Assembly (NCBI RefSeq): GCF_046630445.1 | Contig: NC_092333.1 | Span: 358,331,001-358,395,000, forward strand | Source of the DNA: Rutidosis leptorrhynchoides | Taxonomy: Eukaryota; Streptophyta; Magnoliopsida; Asterales; Asteraceae | Reading direction: 5' to 3' | DNA: 64,000 nt | In this document: in pieces, positions 35,157-46,172 of the stretch | How positions within the stretch are numbered: the stretch's first letter is position 1 | Layout: each line of letters starts with the position of its first letter | Program-made: the position numbers and the translations under genes | The notes under the pieces: model-generated | What the model was told of the DNA's origin: nothing | Databases searched by the model: none | What the model saw: only the letters and a program-made list of their open reading frames with translations

Positions 35157-35798
35157 AGTACTTTGAAATAGGTATACAACCACCAGCTTTAAAAGATATG
35201 ATCTATTTGTGAGATGTACACAACCATCATATTTAAAAGAGTGGCCTGTTTGTATGCTTTTGCATGACCGTGCGGAATGCCGGTATGCGGGGGATATTCT
35301 ATATGCATCTTGTTAAGGTCGATTACCAGGTGTTTATATATCATATGAATAATTTTACACCAGTGAGCAGACTTGCACAGATTGTTTTCGAAATATGAGT
35401 ATCTTGTGGTCTATTATATTATTGGAAATGATTGTTTATGATAAACTAATGAACTCACCAACCTTTTGGTTGACACTTTAAAGCATGTTTATTCTCAGGT
35501 ATGAAAGAAATCTCCCGCTATGCATTTGCTCATTTTAGAGATATTACTTGGAGTCATTCATGACATATTTCAAAATACGTTGCATTCGAGTCGTTGAATT
35601 CATCAAGATTATTATTAAGTCAATTATAGTTGGATATATTATGAAATGGTATGCATGCCGTCAACTTTTGATGTAAGGAAAGTTTGTCTTTTAAAAACAA
35701 ATGCAATGTTTGTAAAATGTATCATATAGAGGTCAAGTACCTCGCGATGTAACCAAATGTAATATATTCATCCAGATGGATTAGGACGGGTCTCTACA
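34846..35798 (+). repeat. A 5' LTR, 3' quarter only
   Basis: Matches the last 1 kb of A's 3' LTR and of E's LTR. About 3 kb of its 5' part is missing at the inverted junction. Ends GGGTCTCTACA at 35798. Confidence 0.85.
35453..35500 (+). promoter_or_regulatory. Conserved LTR stem-loop with CAGGT (A 5' LTR)
   Basis: GAACTCAC, stem CAACC-TTTT-GGTTG (35459-35472), GACACTTTAAAG, TTTATTCTCAGGT. Confidence 0.65.
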
Positions 35799-35800
35799 GG

Positions 35801-35812
35801 TGGTATCAGAGC
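35801..35812 (+). other. A primer binding site (tRNA-iMet)
   Basis: TGGTATCAGAGC, two bases after the LTR end. Confidence 0.93.
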
Positions 35813-36111
35813 GGTGGTCTTAGCGAAACAGGTCTGCATTAGTGTGTCTAACTGATAGTCGTTAGGATACATTAGTGAGTCTGGACTTCGACCGTGTCTG
35901 CATGTCAAAAGTTTTGCTTATCATTTTTGTTGGAAATTTCCTGTGTATCAGTCTTAGTCTAGACACATCTGATTGCATTGATTGCATGAATAAGTGTATA
36001 GACAAAATTCATATCTTAGCGTATCTGCTAATTCATATCTTAGCGTATCTGTTACTGTAAACTATGTCTGATATATTCCGTAAATCTCTTTGTAATCTAT
36101 GAAATCATTTG

Positions 36112-36225
<114 letters not shown>

Positions 36226-36297
36226 TATATAATTAGAATACCATCCGATAGTCGGAAATCATTTCATACCGAAAAATCCTTTAATCAATAGTGCGAA

Positions 36298-36800
36298 ATG
36301 GAACTCGTCACTAGTTCAAGTTCTTCGGAACCCAACAACTAATCCGATATGGATGTTCACCTAAGCTCCGAAAACAGCATCACCGGAATAAATCATCCAA
36401 TCAGCCATCCTCAATTCATCTGATGGGTTCGTAGTCGACTTAATCAATGGAGACAAGAAGAAGCTGATCCTTTCCATCAACCAAAATCACCTCTTGACGA
36501 AGAACCTGAAGCACTTACCAGCGAACCTATTCGTAATACCATTTTCTCTCTCATTTCCCGAGTATCTCCCATGACTATATCACAAGCCAGATTCTAAACC
36601 TTATTCATTCGCTCGTTCCGACCGACCATCATCCCGGAATAATATAAGAAGTCAACAAACTTCGCGTTCGAATAATCAATTTGGAAAATATGGTGCAAAA
36701 TGTACCAGCTTCAGCAACATCAACGGCATCAACAGTACCACCAGCAACAACACAAACCACAACAACACACGCCTCAACATCTCATTCTGTACCTCGAGTA
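36298..36800 (+). pseudogene. A upstream-type ORF, decayed
   Basis: ATG at 36298 (MELVTSSSSSEPNN) then TAA, with continuing homology to the E ORF: DVHLSSENSITGINHPISHP, a TGA, W-V-R-S-R-L-N-Q-W-R-Q-E-E-A-D-P-F-H, EPEALTSEPIRNTIFSLISR, then a frameshift and a coiled-coil remnant before a Thr/Ala-rich tail. It lies 490 bp after the primer site. Function unknown. At least two stops and one frameshift make it a pseudogene. Confidence 0.75.
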
Positions 36801-36859
36801 TAATCATCGTTCTACATGACGTTCTACATCATTTATCTTCGTTCGACATGGTGATTATG

Positions 36860-36883
36860 TAATCTCTAATGATTTAGAGATTA
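36860..36883. repeat. Stem-loop, A copy
   Basis: Perfect arms TAATCTCTAA/TTAGAGATTA around TGAT. Same arms with another loop in E. Confidence 0.7.
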
Positions 36884-37033
36884 TATATTCTTGTTCTAAC
36901 GGTAAATCAAATGAGTCTAATATCATATTGACTCATTAAATCCATGATTACAGCCGAAGAAAATATATATGTATATATATTTTCATAAAGATTGTAATTA
37001 AAAGTTCTACAAAATGTTAATGGTGAAAATATG

Positions 37034-37051
37034 TTAACGGGTAGGTAATAC
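37034..37051 (+). promoter_or_regulatory. Mid-element PPT-like motif, A
   Basis: TTAACGGGTAGGTAATAC, matching D 25159-25176 and E 62016-62033 and the wording before the 3' LTR at 48129-48142. About 2.4 kb upstream of the 3' LTR when B is removed. Confidence 0.5.
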
Positions 37052-37475
37052 CCGAGGAATATTTAGATTTCACATTAATAAGCTACACTGTACATTCTTC
37101 GAATCTGATTCAACAGTCATTTACGATCCTACTTACATCCATCGATATACGTATCCGTTCACCGTAGAATAACCATTTTCATTCAATTTCATATTTGGAT
37201 TTTGACTTATCATAATCCACCAAGTGGCATAATGAAGAAAACATTAAACAAAAAAAAATTTGTTAGAAACAAACAAATTAACTATGAGAAATTTTGTTAA
37301 GAATCCACGCTAACAAAATCCTAGCTAACTGTTCCTAGCTAACTGTTAATTCTTTTATTACAATTTATTTATCGCAATTTATTTATCGCAATTTTAATTC
37401 TCGCAATTTTATTTATCGTCATTTAATTTCTGTTATTTATTTTACGCACTTTAAATATCGGGAAACGTATACAAG

Positions 37476-37480
37476 GTTTT
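37476..37480. repeat. Target site duplication of B, left copy
   Basis: GTTTT before the B LTR; copy at 46168-46172. Confidence 0.9.
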
Positions 37481-38148
37481 TGTAACATCCTCAATCGGGC
37501 CTAGATGTAAGATTGCTAAAGTGCCCTTAAGTTAGTATTGTGTTATTATATGTTTTTAATTTTTATTTAATATTTACTATTAAATAATAATGTGATTAGG
37601 ACCAGTTTGTGACGAGGGTCACAGAACATGTTTGTTTATTTAATTTGGACTTCGTTTGGGTTGCCAAATGATGTACGAAAGATATCAGATACTGATAAAT
37701 ACCCGTGTGTTACACAGTATGGGATTTAATCCCAAATAATAGACTGATGTCTATCCCCTTCTTGCATTTTCCAGACCCTTCCCAAAACACTCCCGTACCT
37801 TCCCTTTCACCTACTAACAAACCCTAATCCTCAATTCTTGCTTTAGAGCTCAAATCGTTTATATTATTGTGTTCCTTGTGATTCACTGATTCTTTTAAGG
37901 TAAGGTTTGTATCATTTCGTGAATTAATCTTTGAGAAAATGGAGTTTTTGTGTTAGTTTTTCATAAAAGTGTAAATTGGGTCAAAATGGGTTGATTTGGT
38001 GTTGTTAGTGTCAAAACCTTGTGGGTTTGTGTTTCTAAATGATCAGTGTACTTGATTTGGCAAGTTTTAAGGTTAAAAACGAGCTCTAGGTCGAGAATTG
38101 GTGAGTTTGGTGAGAAACCCGTCACTTTGGCAGCTGCTGCTGCAGATG

Positions 38149-38345
38149 AACTACCCTCGGCCGATGGTCTCTGACCCTCGGCCGATGGTCTCTGACCCTC
38201 GGCCGAAGGACTAGACCCTCGACCGATGGTGTGAGTCCTTCGACCAACGGTTGAAATTTTAACGATCGACCGATGGTGTAGTCCCTCGACCGATGGTGTA
38301 GTGACGATCGGCCGATAGTCTCTGACGATCGACCGATGGTCTATG
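38149..38345. repeat. Tandem CGACCGATGGT array, B 5' LTR
   Basis: Nine degenerate units about 20 bp apart (CGGCCGATGGT, CGACCGATGGT, CGACCAACGGT). The 3' LTR has ten. Confidence 0.85.
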
Positions 38346-39050
38346 CAGTAGAAATTTTTACTAAGTGTTGATTTTTAGCCTTTATGCTGCCCGTTTTGAT
38401 TTTGATGATTTTGATGATTTTGATGTAAATTTTGAAAGAGCAAAAATTTTTAGCGGATACTTTTTCTGACAAAAATTTCAGTATTGTGCTGTTTTGTGCT
38501 ATCGGATAGAAACTAACTTGTGTATATGTTTTTCTCAGGAGAAAAGGAGAAAGAGAAGGTTCAGTGATTAGATAGCTGAATACCTTCTCGTTTGCTGGTA
38601 TTTGGTGAGTGGGACTAACTGGAGAATATAGTATATAGAAGCATGTTATATTATGACTGCCATGCTTGTTAGATATACTTATTGTTGTGGTTAGTTAGTA
38701 CATTGTGATGAATGCATGTTGGTTGATGCTTGTCTGCTGGAGCCAAGTGCGTCCCTATTGTGTGGTGGCCTCGGTAGGAGAGATCAACCTGCGGGTTGGG
38801 TTACTCATGTGGTGGCCTAGACAGCCGTGGTGTATATATATGTGAATGACGCGTCCGTCGCGTGTGGATTATGTATATACATACGGTGGTGGAGGAACTT
38901 CTAGTAAGCCCCAGTCCGATCAGCTGGTGGTTAATGGTTTGGCCGAGCTGCCAGAGTCTCTGTAGATGGCACTTGGATGATGTTTGTGTGTTAGACTATG
39001 TGACATGATTAGTATAACACTGGTGTATGCTATGGTCTGTAGTTAGTCGT

Positions 39051-39097
39051 ACTCACTTAGCTTCGTGCTAATTCCCCTCCATCTCCTCCCTGCAGGT
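39051..39097 (+). promoter_or_regulatory. Conserved LTR stem-loop with CAGGT (B 5' LTR)
   Basis: ACTCAC, stem TTAGC-TTCGT-GCTAA (39057-39071), the pyrimidine tract CCCCTCCATCTCCTCCCTG, CAGGT at 39093-39097. Confidence 0.65.
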
Positions 39098-39356
39098 TGT
39101 TAGCTTTTGTAGATAGTGCTTTTGGTAGAAGACGGGCATGATGATGTTATGTTTGACAGGGTTAACTCTGATGTGGTCTTTTAGAATATGAACCGTGTAC
39201 TTTTGAAAACAGAATGTATTTACATCTCTTCCTGTTAATATGTAAATTGTTTTAATGACACGTGACATCGGTTTGTACAAATGTCGATATGGTATTTAAT
39301 TAATATTATGCTTCCGCCACGTATTTATTATATAAAAAAATAGCGGTGTCACAAGT

Positions 39357-39368
39357 TGGTATCAGAGC
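39357..39368 (+). other. B primer binding site (tRNA-iMet)
   Basis: TGGTATCAGAGC three bases after the LTR end. Confidence 0.95.
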
Positions 39369-39546
39369 TAAGTTTGGCAGCATGAGCATTGTGATCTAAA
39401 TGTCATGTTCCCAAACTTAGAAGAGTCATGTCAAACATAACATGTTGGGGATGGGTTACGTGAGTACTAGGACAGGTTATGTGTTAGTTGTTAGTACTAA
39501 CAGAGTTTATACTAAGCTTTAGTGTGAGTGTTGTGGTAGTGCAGTA

Positions 39547-40656
39547 ATGGCAGATAACGAAGCTAACGCTACTGGCCCTACTGTCCCTGGAACTGGTACT
39601 TTTAGAGCCCCTGACGAAGATGGACATGTGTCTTCAGAAGAAGAAACTTCTCAAGAAGTAATAGAACTTCAAAGTCGGTTACTAGAAGCTCAGGAGAAAA
39701 TCAAAGAATTGGAACAAGAACGGGCGCAATGGAACCCTAATACCACCGCGTTAAACACAACTTTTCTATCAAACCTTTATACCCAAGCTGGTGGCAGTAC
39801 CCAATCCCAGTTTCCACAAAATACTTACCAAAATCTCCAAATGCAATTCCCGTTTAACCAGGCATTTCCAAATCAAATGATATACCCATTTCAAATTCCC
39901 GAGACGAAAAAGAAGTGTACCTATAAACAGTTTATTGATTGCAAACCTCCAGAATATCATGGTCACACAAACCCTACAGTGACACTCAATTGGTTAAGAG
40001 AAGTAGAACGAGCGTTGGAAGCATGTTTCTGTGAGCTTGAATCTATGATACTGTTTGCAAGTAGACTTCTCAAGGGTGAAGCAATGGAATGGTGGGATTC
40101 TATTACTGCATATTTACCCAAGGAACAGATCAGCCAGATTACCTGGGAACAATTTGCTGCTAAGATTCGTGAGCAGTATTGTTCTGAGTATGAGATGGAA
40201 AGATTGAAAACTGAGTTTCTGAGTATGAAGATGACAGAAAGTATGACGATTGATGAGGTTTTCAGAGATTTCACATCTAAGCTAAGGTTCGTTCAACAGT
40301 GGGCACCAACTGAGAAAGATAAGATTCAGCATTTTATGCGGGTGATTAAGCCAGAGTACAGAACCATTGCGAGATTTGCAACAACCTTGGCGCAAGCTCA
40401 TGAGATGGCTAAGGTTACTAAAGGTGATGTAATGGCAGCAAAAAGAGAAAGTTCACAAGGTGGATCTTTTGGGGGAAAATCAGGAGGTCAATCAGGTGGA
40501 CAGTCGACTCAACAGTCGAGTAAATAATCTGGTTTTCGTGGTAAGAAGTCAGGTGGGTTTAAACAGAAAAGTAAGTCTGATATCAGTGGATCGGGTTCAA
40601 GTCAGTCCGGGTGGTGTAATGTTTGTAAGTCGACCCATGTCAGTCCGTGTTCTCCA
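39547..40656 (+). pseudogene. gag: B gag
   Basis: ATG at 39547, 190 bp after the primer site. N-terminal coiled coil (IELQSRLLEAQEKIKELEQE, residues 39-58), a Gln/Asn-rich linker, then capsid-like C-T-Y-K-Q-F-I-D-C-K-P-P-E-Y-H-G, TVTLNWLREVERALEAC, EAMEWWDSITAYL and VIKPEYRTIARFATTLAQAH. After 326 codons a TAA at 40525-40527 (probably Gln) stops it; the frame continues with a Ser/Gly-rich stretch into the zinc knuckles. It has no separate ORF upstream of gag, unlike H. Confidence 0.9.
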
Positions 40657-41160
40657 ATGATCAGAAGGTGTTTGAAATGTGGAGTGTTAGGTCATGAATC
40701 AACAGCTTGTTCATTTAAGTCTAATGTTTGTTGGAGTTGCCATCAAGAGGGGCATAGATCTGCAAATTGTCCATCTGCGTCAAGATCCGGTTCTGGGGCA
40801 GGGTCAGGGGTGAGGTCAGTTACTTCCGGGGGATCTTCTGCTTCTACTGCCGGGCAGAAGAGAAAGAATCCTCCAACAGCAGAGGAAAGGGCTTTTCAGA
40901 TGACGGTAGACGCTGCAACCGCTACCGATGATGTCATTACCGGTATGTTCTTGGTTAATTCATTGCCAGCTCGTGTGTTATTTGATTCTGGAGCGAATCG
41001 TTCTTTTATGTCCTTAGGCTTTTGTGATAAGTTGAAGTTGCCTGTTAGGATGTTAGATGCGCCTTTGGGGATAGAAGTAGCTGATGGTAAAATGGTTCCA
41101 TGCACATCATCTGTGTCTGAATTACCATCGAAATTGACGGCCATTCTTTCCCTTTAACCT
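40657..41160 (+). pseudogene. gag-pol: B nucleocapsid knuckles and protease
   Basis: In frame with the gag above. Knuckles CLKCGVLGHESTAC and CWSCHQEGHRSANC, preceded by a degraded Cys/His stretch (CNVCKSTHVSPC). A Ser/Gly linker leads to the protease with an intact catalytic motif LFDSGANRSF (Asp codon 40984-40986) and IEVADGKMVPC. A frame change near 41150 separates it from the downstream RT frame. Confidence 0.88.
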
Positions 41161-42842
41161 GTTTATTGATGCATATACCTAGCTTTGATGTAGTCATAGG
41201 TATGAATTGGTTAAGAGCTAATAGGGTTAATATTAAGTGTGATAAGAAGATGATTTCTTTCTGTTTGGCCGACGGATCCCGAGTGATAGCTAGGGGAGAG
41301 CGCAGTGGATTTAACTTCCCTATGGTTTCCCTAATGAAAGCTCAGAAGGCAATAACGAAAGGGTGTGATTCATTCTTAGCCTACGTGATTGATGTTAAGA
41401 AAGAGAAGAAGCAGGTGACCGATATTCCCGTTGTGTCAGAATTTCCAGAAGTATTTCCAGATGATTTACCAGGGTTACCTCCAGTACGTGAAGTAGAGTA
41501 TAAAATCGATTTGGTTCCAGGTGCTACACCAGTTGGAAAAGCTCCTTACATATTAGCTCCGTCAGAAATCCGAGAAATGATGTCTCAGATTCAGGAACTG
41601 TTAGATAAGGGGTTTATTCAACCAAGTTCTTCACCGTGGGGTGCTCCTGTTTTGTTTGTGAAAAAGAAAGATGGGTCGCTTAGAATGTGTATAGATTACG
41701 GCAATTTGAATAAGAGAACAATCAAAAATAAGTATCCGTTACCAAGAATAGATGATTTATTTGATCAGTTGCAGGGTGCTTCCTACTTTTCAAAGATTGA
41801 TTTACGTTCAGGGTATCATCAGGTACGTGTTGCAGAGAACGATATACCGAAAACAGCGTTCAGAACCAGATATGGTCATTATGAATTTTTAGTTATGCCA
41901 TTTAGGTTAACAAATGCGCCAGCAGTGTTTATGGATTTAATGAACAGGGTATGTCGTCAATATCTTGACAAGTTTGTGATTGTCTTCATAGATGATATCT
42001 TGATATATTCGAAAACCGAGAAAGATCATGCTAGGCATCTGAGGTTGGTGCTAGAGCTCCTGAAACAGGAACAGTTGTACGCTAAGTTTTCTAAATGTGA
42101 ATTTTGGCTGCGGGAAGTACAGTTTCTAGGTCATGTGATTTGTGAACAGGGTATCAAAGTAGATCAGTCTAAGATAGAAACTGTAATGAATTGGAACTCG
42201 CCGAAAACGCCGACAGAAATTAAGAGTTTTCTGGGTTTAGCAGGTTATTACCGCAGATTTATTAAAGATTTTTCTAAAATAGCAGGTCCGTTGAATAAGT
42301 TAACTAGAAAAGATGTAGCCTTTCGATGGACTAATGAACAAGAAAAGGCTTTTCAGACTCTCAAACAGTTGTTATGTCAAGCGTCGGTATTAGCTTTACC
42401 AGAGGGAACAGAAGATTTTGTGGTCTACTGTGATGCGTCATGTGCAGGTCTGGGTTGCGTTTTGATGCAGAGAAATAAAGTTATAGCGTATGCTTCACGA
42501 TAGTTGAAGAGTCATGAACGAAACTACCCTACTCACGATTTAGAGTTAACTGCAGTTGTGTTTGCTTTGAAGCTTTGGAGACATTATTTGTATGGTACAC
42601 ATTGTGAAATCTATACAGATCATAAGAGTCTTCAATATATCTTTTCGCAGAAAGAATTAAATATGCGTCAACGTCAATGTTTAGAATTGATTAAAGACTA
42701 CGATTGTGAAATTAAGTACCATCCGGGTAAAGCAAATGTGGTCGCAGATGCTCTGAGTCGCAAGAAAACCATCGAAAATGTTAGATTTATGAGAATTGAA
42801 ATAGTTTCAGACTTAATTGATCGATTGAAACCGTTCAGTTAG
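41161..42842 (+). pseudogene. pol: B reverse transcriptase and RNase H
   Basis: One frame from 41166 to 42842 with a single TAG at 42501-42503 (Gln expected). It shows [51 protein letters not shown] (usual R-x-L changed to G-N-L), [24 protein letters not shown] (usual G is R) and [14 protein letters not shown] (Asp pair 41991-41996), then RNase H with [24 protein letters not shown] and [15 protein letters not shown]. It ends where a second frameshift near 42835 moves to the integrase frame. Confidence 0.9.
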
Positions 42843-44272
42843 TAGCTTTGAATGACAAAAACTTAAAGACTGAGCAAATGACCAAAAGAAAATTTGACCT
42901 ATGCAATGATTCTAGAGGATTAAAGACCTATAATGACCGTATTTGGGTGCCTATGCTTGGAGATTTGAGAGATTTAATCCTTACAGAGGCGCATAAATCT
43001 AGATTGTCAGTGCATCCGGGTAGTACAAAGATGTATAGAGACTTGAAAACGTTGTATTGGTGGCCAAAAATGAAGACAGATGTTGCAGGTTTCATTGAGA
43101 AATGTCATATTTGTGCGCAAGTTAAAGCAGAACATCAGAAACCGTATGGATCTCTACGACAGTTAGAAATTCCTTAGTGGAAATGGGATCATATAACGAT
43201 GGATTTTGTAACCAAGTTACCCCGAACCCGGAAAGGACACGACATGATCTGGGTGATAGTAGATCGTTTAACAAAGAGTGCTCACTTTTTAGCTACTCGT
43301 GAAACAGCTTCGTTAAGTGATTTGGCAGAATTGTACTTGAAAGAGATCGTTAGTCAACATGGTATACCGATGTTAATAGTTTCCGATAGAGATACTAGGT
43401 TTGTATCAAACTTCTGGAACAGTTTACAATAGAATTTGGGTACACGTGTGAATCTAAGTACAGCATATCATCCACAGACAGACGGTCAGAGTGAACAAAC
43501 GATTCAGACATTAGAAGACATGTTGAGAGCGTGTGTCTTAGAATATGGTGGTTCTTGGGATTCACACCTTCCATTGATAGAGTTCGCTTACAACAATTCG
43601 TATCATTCGAGTATTGGAATGCCGCCATATGAAATGTTGTATGGTCGCAAGTGCAGAACTCCTACATGTTGGTTAGAAGCAGGTGAGAAACAATTTGCAG
43701 GTCCCGAAATTATTCAGATAACCGCAGAAAAGGTTGAAATTGCACGTGAGAAGTTAAAAGCAGCTAGAGATCGGCAAAAGATGTATGATGATCCGCGCAG
43801 ACGTACGGTAATATTTAATGTAGGTGATCGTGTATACCTAAAAGTTTCGCCATGGAAAGGGGTGATCAGATTCGGTAAACGTGGTAAATTAGCGCCGAGA
43901 TTTATTGGGCCATTTCCAATCATAGAAATTCTGAATGATCAAACTGTTGTTTTAGATCTTCCATCAGAGTTAGCAGGAATACACAACATGTTCAACATGT
44001 GCTATCTGAGAAAGTGCAAAGTGGATGATGAAAGTCAGATTCTTCCAATGAAGGATTTAAAAGTTGATTTGACTAAGAGACTAGTAGAAGAGCCGATTAG
44101 AATAGTGGACAAGAAAGTCACAAAGCTAAGAAAGAAACAGATCCCTATGGTGTTAGTGGAGTGGCGACACAGTTTAGGTTCTAACTTGACGTGGGAAACC
44201 GAGGAGTTAATGAGAGCGCGCTATCCTCAGTTGTTTGACCTTGACCAGATTCCGAGGACGGAATTTTCTTAG
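42843..44272 (+). pseudogene. pol: B integrase with chromodomain-like tail
   Basis: One frame from about 42835 to 44272 with TAG at 43175-43177 (usually Glu) and 43430-43432 (usually Lys). It has an HHCC finger (HKSRLSVHPGSTKMY to [14 protein letters not shown]), catalytic acids in [17 protein letters not shown] and QSEQTIQTLEDM, the GPF domain (PRFIGPFPIIEIL), then L-V-E-W-R-H, L-T-W-E-T-E-E and R-Y-P-Q-L-F of the tail. The last codons overlap the inverted repeat at 44249-44264. Confidence 0.9.
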
Positions 44273-44283
44273 GGGGGTAGATT
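44249..44283 (+). promoter_or_regulatory. B polypurine tract and inverted repeat
   Basis: ATTCC-GAGGAC-GGAAT inverted repeat (44249-44264), then TTTTCTTAGGGGGGTAGATT and the 3' LTR at 44284. Confidence 0.8.
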
Positions 44284-44950
44284 TGTAAAATCCTCAATCG
44301 GGCCTAGATGTAAGATTGCTAAAGTGCCCTTAAGTTAGTATTGTGTTATTATATGTTTTTTATTTTTATTTAATATTTACTATTAAATAATAATGTGATT
44401 AGGACCAGTTTGTGACAAGGGTCACAGAACATGTTTGTTTATTTAATTTGGACTTCGTTTGGGTTGCCAAATGATGTACGAAAGATATCAGATACAGATA
44501 AATACCCGTGTGTTACACAGTATGGGATTTAATCCCAAATAATAGACTGATGTCTATCCCCTTCTTGCATTTTCCAGACCCTTCTCAAAACACTCCCGTA
44601 CCTTCCCTTTCACCTACTAACAAACCCTAATCCTTAATTCTTGCTTTAGAGCTCAAATCGTTTATATTATTGTGTTCCTTATGATTCACTGATTCTTTTA
44701 AGGTAAGGTTTGTATCATTTCGTGAATTAATCTTTGAGAAAATGGAGTTTTTGTGTTAGTTTTTCATAAAAGTGTAAATTGGGTCAAAATGAGTTGATTT
44801 GGTGTTGTTAGTGTCAAAACCTTGTGGGTTTGTGTTTCTAAATGATCAGTATACTTGATTTGGCAAGTTTTAAGGTTAAAAACGAGCTCTAGGTCGAGAA
44901 TTGGTGAGTTTGGTGAGAAACCCGTCACTTTGGTAGCTGCTGCTGCAGAT

Positions 44951-45168
44951 GAACTACCCTCGGCCGATAGTCTCTGACCCTCAACCGATGGTGTCTGACG
45001 ATCGGCCGAAGGACTAGACCCTCGACCGATGGTGTGAGTCCTTCGACCAACGGTTGAAATTTTAACGATCGACCGATGGTGTAGTCCCTCGACCGATGGT
45101 GTAGTCCCTCGACCGATGGTGTAGTGACGATCGGCCGATAGTCTCTGACGATCGACCGATGGTCTATG
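44951..45168. repeat. Tandem CGACCGATGGT array, B 3' LTR
   Basis: Ten degenerate units, one more than in the 5' LTR (a duplicated CGACCGATGGTGTAGTCC). Confidence 0.85.
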
Positions 45169-45864
45169 CACTAGAAATTTTTACTAAGTGTTGATTTTTA
45201 GCCATTATGCTGCCCGTTTTGATTTTGATGATTTTGATGTAAATTTTGAAAGAGCAAAAATTTTTAGCGGATACTTTTTCTGACAAAAATTTCAGTATTG
45301 TGCTGTTTTGTGCTATCGGATAGAAACTAACTTGTGTATATGTTTTTCTCAGGAGAAAAGGAGAAAGAGAAGGTTCAGTGATTAGATAGCTGAATACCTT
45401 CTCGTTTGCTGGTATTTGGTGAGTGGGACTAATTGGAGAATATAGTATATAGAAGCATGTTATATTATGACTGCAATGCTTGTTAGATATACTTATTGTT
45501 GTGGTTAGTTAGTACATTGTGATGACTGCATGTTGGTTGATGCTTGTCTGCTGAAGCCCAGTGCGTCCCTATTGTGTGGTGGCCTCGGTAGGAGAGATCA
45601 ACCTGCGGGTTGGGTTCCTCATGTGGTGGCCTAGACAGCCGTGGTGTACATATATGTGAATGACGCATCCATCGCGTGTGGATTATGTATATACATACGG
45701 TGGTGGAGGAACTTCTGGTAAGCCCCAGTCCGATCAGCTGGTGGTTAATGGTTTGGCCGAGCCGCTAGAGTCTCTGTAGACGGCACTTGGGTGATGTTTG
45801 TGTGTTAGACTATGTGACATGATTAGTATAACACTGGTGTATGCTATGGTCTGTAGTTAGTCGT

Positions 45865-45911
45865 ACTCACTTAGCTTCGTGCTAATTCCCCTCCATCTCC
45901 TCCCTGCAGGT
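45865..45911 (+). promoter_or_regulatory. Conserved LTR stem-loop with CAGGT (B 3' LTR)
   Basis: Same as in the 5' LTR; stem TTAGC/GCTAA at 45871-45885. Confidence 0.65.
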
Positions 45912-46167
45912 TGTTAGCTTTTGTAGATAGTGCTTTTGGTAGAAGACGGGCATGATGATGTTATGTTTGACAGGGTTAACTCTGATGTGGTCTTTTAGAA
46001 TATGAACCGTGTACTTTTGAAAACATAATGTATTTACGTCTCTTCCTGTTAATATGTAAATTGTTTTAATGACACGTGACATCGGTTTGTACAAATGTCG
46101 ATATCGTATTTAATTAATATTATGCTTCTGCCACGTATTTATTATTAAAAAAAATAGCGGTGTCACA

Positions 46168-46172
46168 GTTTT
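46168..46172. repeat. Target site duplication of B, right copy
   Basis: GTTTT, matching 37476-37480. Confidence 0.9.

Larger units (their letters stand above)
36884..37480 (+). other. A internal region, non-coding, up to the B insertion
   Basis: Conserved with D (24740-25330, reversed) and E. It holds the mid-element PPT-like motif at 37034-37051. No ORF of note. Confidence 0.6.
37481..39353 (+). repeat. B 5' LTR
   Basis: TGTAACATCC to GGTGTCACA. Contains the GC-rich array (38149-38345), a strong splice-donor-like AAGGTAAGG (37897-37905), acceptor-like T-rich CAG sites at 38538 and 39095, and the stem-loop at 39057-39071. Confidence 0.95.
37481..46167 (+). mobile_element. B: complete Ty3/gypsy chromovirus with broken gag-pol
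   Basis: 8687 bp, plus strand, TSD GTTTT. LTRs 37481-39353 (1873 bp) and 44284-46167 (1884 bp), primer site 39357, polypurine tract AGGGGGGTAGAT before the 3' LTR. LTRs differ at very roughly 1.5-2% plus repeat-number changes, so it is older than C. Gag-pol is nearly full length with three nonsense codons in pol, one in gag and two frameshifts. Confidence 0.95.
44284..46167 (+). repeat. B 3' LTR
   Basis: Starts TGTAAAATCC (5' LTR: TGTAACATCC), ends GGTGTCACA. Ten-unit GC array at 44951-45168, stem-loop at 45871-45885. The minus ORFs 44764-45171 and 45882-46094 are chance. Confidence 0.95.

Noticed and set aside
38149..38345. Possible CRISPR-like repeat array
   Set aside because: Units are short, degenerate and without unique spacers, inside an LTR of a plant element.
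44764..45171. Minus ORF with HRPSVDRQRLSADRH-like repeats
   Set aside because: Antisense of the tandem array in the B 3' LTR; the 5' LTR counterpart is not open over the same span.
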